Source: GCA-002790615 sp964438025
GTDB taxonomy: Bacteria; Patescibacteriota; Minisyncoccia; Moranbacterales; UBA2206
DNA length: 38,949 nt
Direction of reading: 5' to 3'
Assembly (NCBI GenBank): GCA_964438025.1
Contig: CAYTIK010000006.1
Location: 1 to 38,949 of the forward strand
Part shown: positions 37,450-38,949 of the stretch, piece by piece
Layout of the letters: the number at the start of each line of letters is the position of its first letter
Numbering within the stretch: position 1 is the stretch's first letter
Notes under the pieces: model-generated
Databases searched by the model: none
Seen by the model: only the letters and a program-made list of their open reading frames with translations
What the model was told of the DNA's origin: nothing
Position numbers and translations under genes: made by a program

Positions 37450-37480
37450 AGAGCCGGAAGAATCTTCCCCGGCTTTTTTA
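37450..37480 (+). terminator. Terminator of the 66-aa gene
   Basis: AGCCGG / CCGGCT stem with an inner GAAG / CTTC pair, then TTTTTTA. Confidence 0.8.
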
Positions 37481-37493
37481 TTTATTCAATTTT

Positions 37494-37535
37494 CAAACTT
37501 TATGAACTTTATAACTTTACAAACTTTATAACTTT
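37494..37535. repeat. AACTTTATA tandem repeat, right block
   Basis: Four units (AAACTTTATG, AACTTTATA, ACTTTACA, AACTTTATA) directly after the grpE stop. Confidence 0.85.
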
Positions 37536-38078
37536 TTACTCTACTATCACTCTCGCCGCCCGGACAATTTTTTCTTCCATCTTATATCCTTTAACCACTA
37601 CTTTGGCTATTTTATTTTTAACCACCTTCTCATTAGCATTATGTACCGCCTCATGAATCTTGGGATCAAAATCATCCCCCTCTTTCGTTTTTATTTCCTT
37701 AACTCCATTATCTTCTAAAATCTTTTCCAGTTGTTTTTGAATATACATAATCCCCACCACCCACTGGTCATCTTTCTGCTCTCCTGGAATATGGTCAGTT
37801 GCGGCGTGAAAATTATCCAACACCGGCAAAATTTGCATAATCAGATTCAGTCCGGAATATTTGGCCAGTTCCCATTGCAAAGTTTCTTGTCGCTTTTTGT
37901 AATTCTCAAAATCCGCCTGACAACGTTTCCAACCATCCAAATTTTTTTCGGCGTTCTCTCGCCAATTTTTTGGTATTTCTACTTTTTCTTTATCTGGGCT
38001 CTTCGCAACTTCTGTGGTTTTTTTTACATCTTTCTCTCCAGCCTCCTTATCCTCTGTTTTTTTCTTACCTCCAAACAT
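37536..38078 (-). CDS. grpE: Nucleotide exchange factor GrpE
   Basis: 180 aa. Exchanges ADP for ATP on DnaK. The N-terminal 45 residues are charged and probably disordered. A long helix from about 48 (WKRCQADFENYKKRQE) forms the dimer, and the C-terminal beta wing holds GDDFDPKIHEAV and VKGYKMEEKIVRAARVIV, the family signature. 18 bp after hrcA, so co-transcribed with it. Confidence 0.95.
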   Translation of the reverse strand: MFGGKKKTEDKEAGEKDVKKTTEVAKSPDKEKVEIPKNWRENAEKNLDGWKRCQADFENYKKRQETLQWELAKYSGLNLIMQILPVLDNFHAATDHIPGEQKDDQWVVGIMYIQKQLEKILEDNGVKEIKTKEGDDFDPKIHEAVHNANEKVVKNKIAKVVVKGYKMEEKIVRAARVIVE

Positions 38079-38096
38079 ATATTTTTCATATTTTAT

Positions 38097-38846
38097 TTAA
38101 GATACCAGCTGTATTCCTCCTGCTATAATTATCACCACCGATGAACCGCTTAACAACTTTTTCATGTAGTCTATCAGCGATTTGTTTTTAGCATATTTCA
38201 TCCGCTTGGGACCGATGAGCGCCAATACCGCTTTTTCTCCGGATTTGGTTTTATAGGGAGAAACCAGCATCGAGCAATTCGGCAGCTGCTTTAATGGATT
38301 TTCCTTGCCGATAAAAATTCGCGTTTCGCCTTCTTTGACGCTTTTAAGTAGGGTATCGATATTTTCATCGATATAATCCATCACATCCACGATCTTGCAG
38401 AATTCATCCGCGTTTTTGAATTCCGGATTTTCCAGCAGTTCGTGCATCCCAAAATCAGATAGATCTTCTTTGCCGCCGCTAATCGCCAGGCTGCCGGACA
38501 GCGAAGACAAGAGTTTAGCTGTAGTACGTGAAAGCCGGGTTTTTTGGGCGCGCAATTTTAAAATTTCCATCTGCAGGTTCTTCTGCTCCGAGAGCGTCAG
38601 TTTCTGTTCCGGCATAATTTTCTCCACGAAATAGCGGTAGCCTTTGTCCGTTGGGATGCGGCCGGAACTGATGTGGGGCTGATATAAAAGGCCCGCTTTT
38701 TCTAAATCGTTCATATCGTTGCGGATCGTGGCCGGGCTGATGCGAAAATTATATTTTTCCACCAAAACTTTCGAGCCGACCGGAATGGCCGTGTTGGTAT
38801 ATTCATTCACTACCGCCGCTAAAATTTTTTGCTGTCGAGTATTCAT
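38097..38846 (-). CDS. hrcA: Heat-inducible transcription repressor HrcA
   Basis: 249 aa, shorter than the usual 340 because the middle domain is reduced. Winged helix at the N-terminus (IPVGSKVLVEKYNFRISPAT, IRNDMNDLEKAGLL, HISSGRIPTDKGYRYFV) and the C-terminal block IGPKRMKYAKNKSLIDYMKKL are both present. It binds CIRCE; one such site lies at 26534-26560 before dnaJ. The start codon touches a MITE-like terminal repeat: the A of ATG is the last base of the repeat, so the former leader has been replaced. No ribosome site. Confidence 0.93.
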   Translation of the reverse strand: MNTRQQKILAAVVNEYTNTAIPVGSKVLVEKYNFRISPATIRNDMNDLEKAGLLYQPHISSGRIPTDKGYRYFVEKIMPEQKLTLSEQKNLQMEILKLRAQKTRLSRTTAKLLSSLSGSLAISGGKEDLSDFGMHELLENPEFKNADEFCKIVDVMDYIDENIDTLLKSVKEGETRIFIGKENPLKQLPNCSMLVSPYKTKSGEKAVLALIGPKRMKYAKNKSLIDYMKKLLSGSSVVIIIAGGIQLVS

Positions 38847-38882
38847 CCCGCACTAACTTTGCACTGCGCCTCTGGCGCAAAA
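38846..38882. mobile_element. MITE-like element, copy 4 (one end)
   Basis: TCCCGCACTAACTTTGCAC plus the internal palindrome GCGCCTCTGGCGC, in inverted orientation to copies 1 and 2. The other end is not in the window, so the element is truncated or continues past 38949. A further GGCGG palindrome lies at 38909-38921; no gene is seen in 38883-38949. Confidence 0.7.
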
Positions 38883-38949
38883 TTGCGAAAGTTTTAGTCA
38901 GTACACCCCCGCCGAAGGCGGTGGCTTGATGAGCGGGATCGCCTCAAAG

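Overview
The window reads as a chromosomal segment of a Patescibacteria (CPR) genome, probably Parcubacteria/Moranbacteria-like. The signs are the 5' end of a 16S rRNA gene with a CPR-style start, class I LysRS, short AT-rich intergenic spaces, core genes without Shine-Dalgarno sites, and many small lineage-restricted proteins. The lineage call is an inference from sequence style, because only about 56 nt of the 16S gene is present. A run of 100 Ns (24094-24193) marks a scaffold gap.

Layout. 1-1160: 16S 5' end and a long upstream region holding a strong promoter, a terminator-like hairpin and a chain of minus-strand structured RNA domains. 1163-9395: minus-strand housekeeping block (small acidic protein, serS, nucleotidyltransferase, TrpR-like regulator, CYTH / deoxyribosyltransferase-like / Nudix operon, two HD proteins, cupin, class I lysS). 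9524-12671: operon for a SET methyltransferase, an ornithine-decarboxylase-like enzyme and homospermidine synthase. 12792-18094: greA with a structured leader, then the rod-shape operon mreB-mreC-mreD-mrdA, in which mreB carries an in-frame stop. 18503-19118: MntA/HepT toxin-antitoxin pair flanked by copies of the rseP 3' end. 19164-22123: rseP, frr, propeller lipoprotein. 22190-23840: small membrane and Cys-rich proteins in two compact units. 23892-24634: tRNA-Lys, tRNA-derived repeats broken by 16-bp palindromes, and a GIY-YIG gene. 24710-38846: hrcA-grpE / dnaK / dnaJ, split by about 8.5 kb of accessory DNA and by a second small cassette.

The accessory DNA (about 22-24 kb and 27.5-37.5 kb) differs from the core. 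Each small gene or gene group has its own TTGACA-like promoter, a strong AAGGAGG ribosome site and a hairpin terminator, on either strand, with repeat modules between units. Core genes nearby almost all lack Shine-Dalgarno sites. At least five short repeat families run through the window: 15-16 bp GGCGG palindromes (also in frame inside dnaK and dnaJ), a MITE-like element with 19-bp terminal inverted repeats, a CCATATGTGGACG hairpin, a 40-bp module resembling the start of a MazG-like gene, and AACTTTATA-type tandem repeats.

Working together: SerRS, LysRS, tRNA-Lys, RRF and the 16S gene serve translation. MreBCD and PBP2 shape the wall. ODC plus HSS would make homospermidine. HrcA with a CIRCE site controls at least dnaJ. 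The most unusual items are the 16S-upstream RNA domains, one of which shows an anti-Shine-Dalgarno sequence in its loop, and the micro-cassette architecture.
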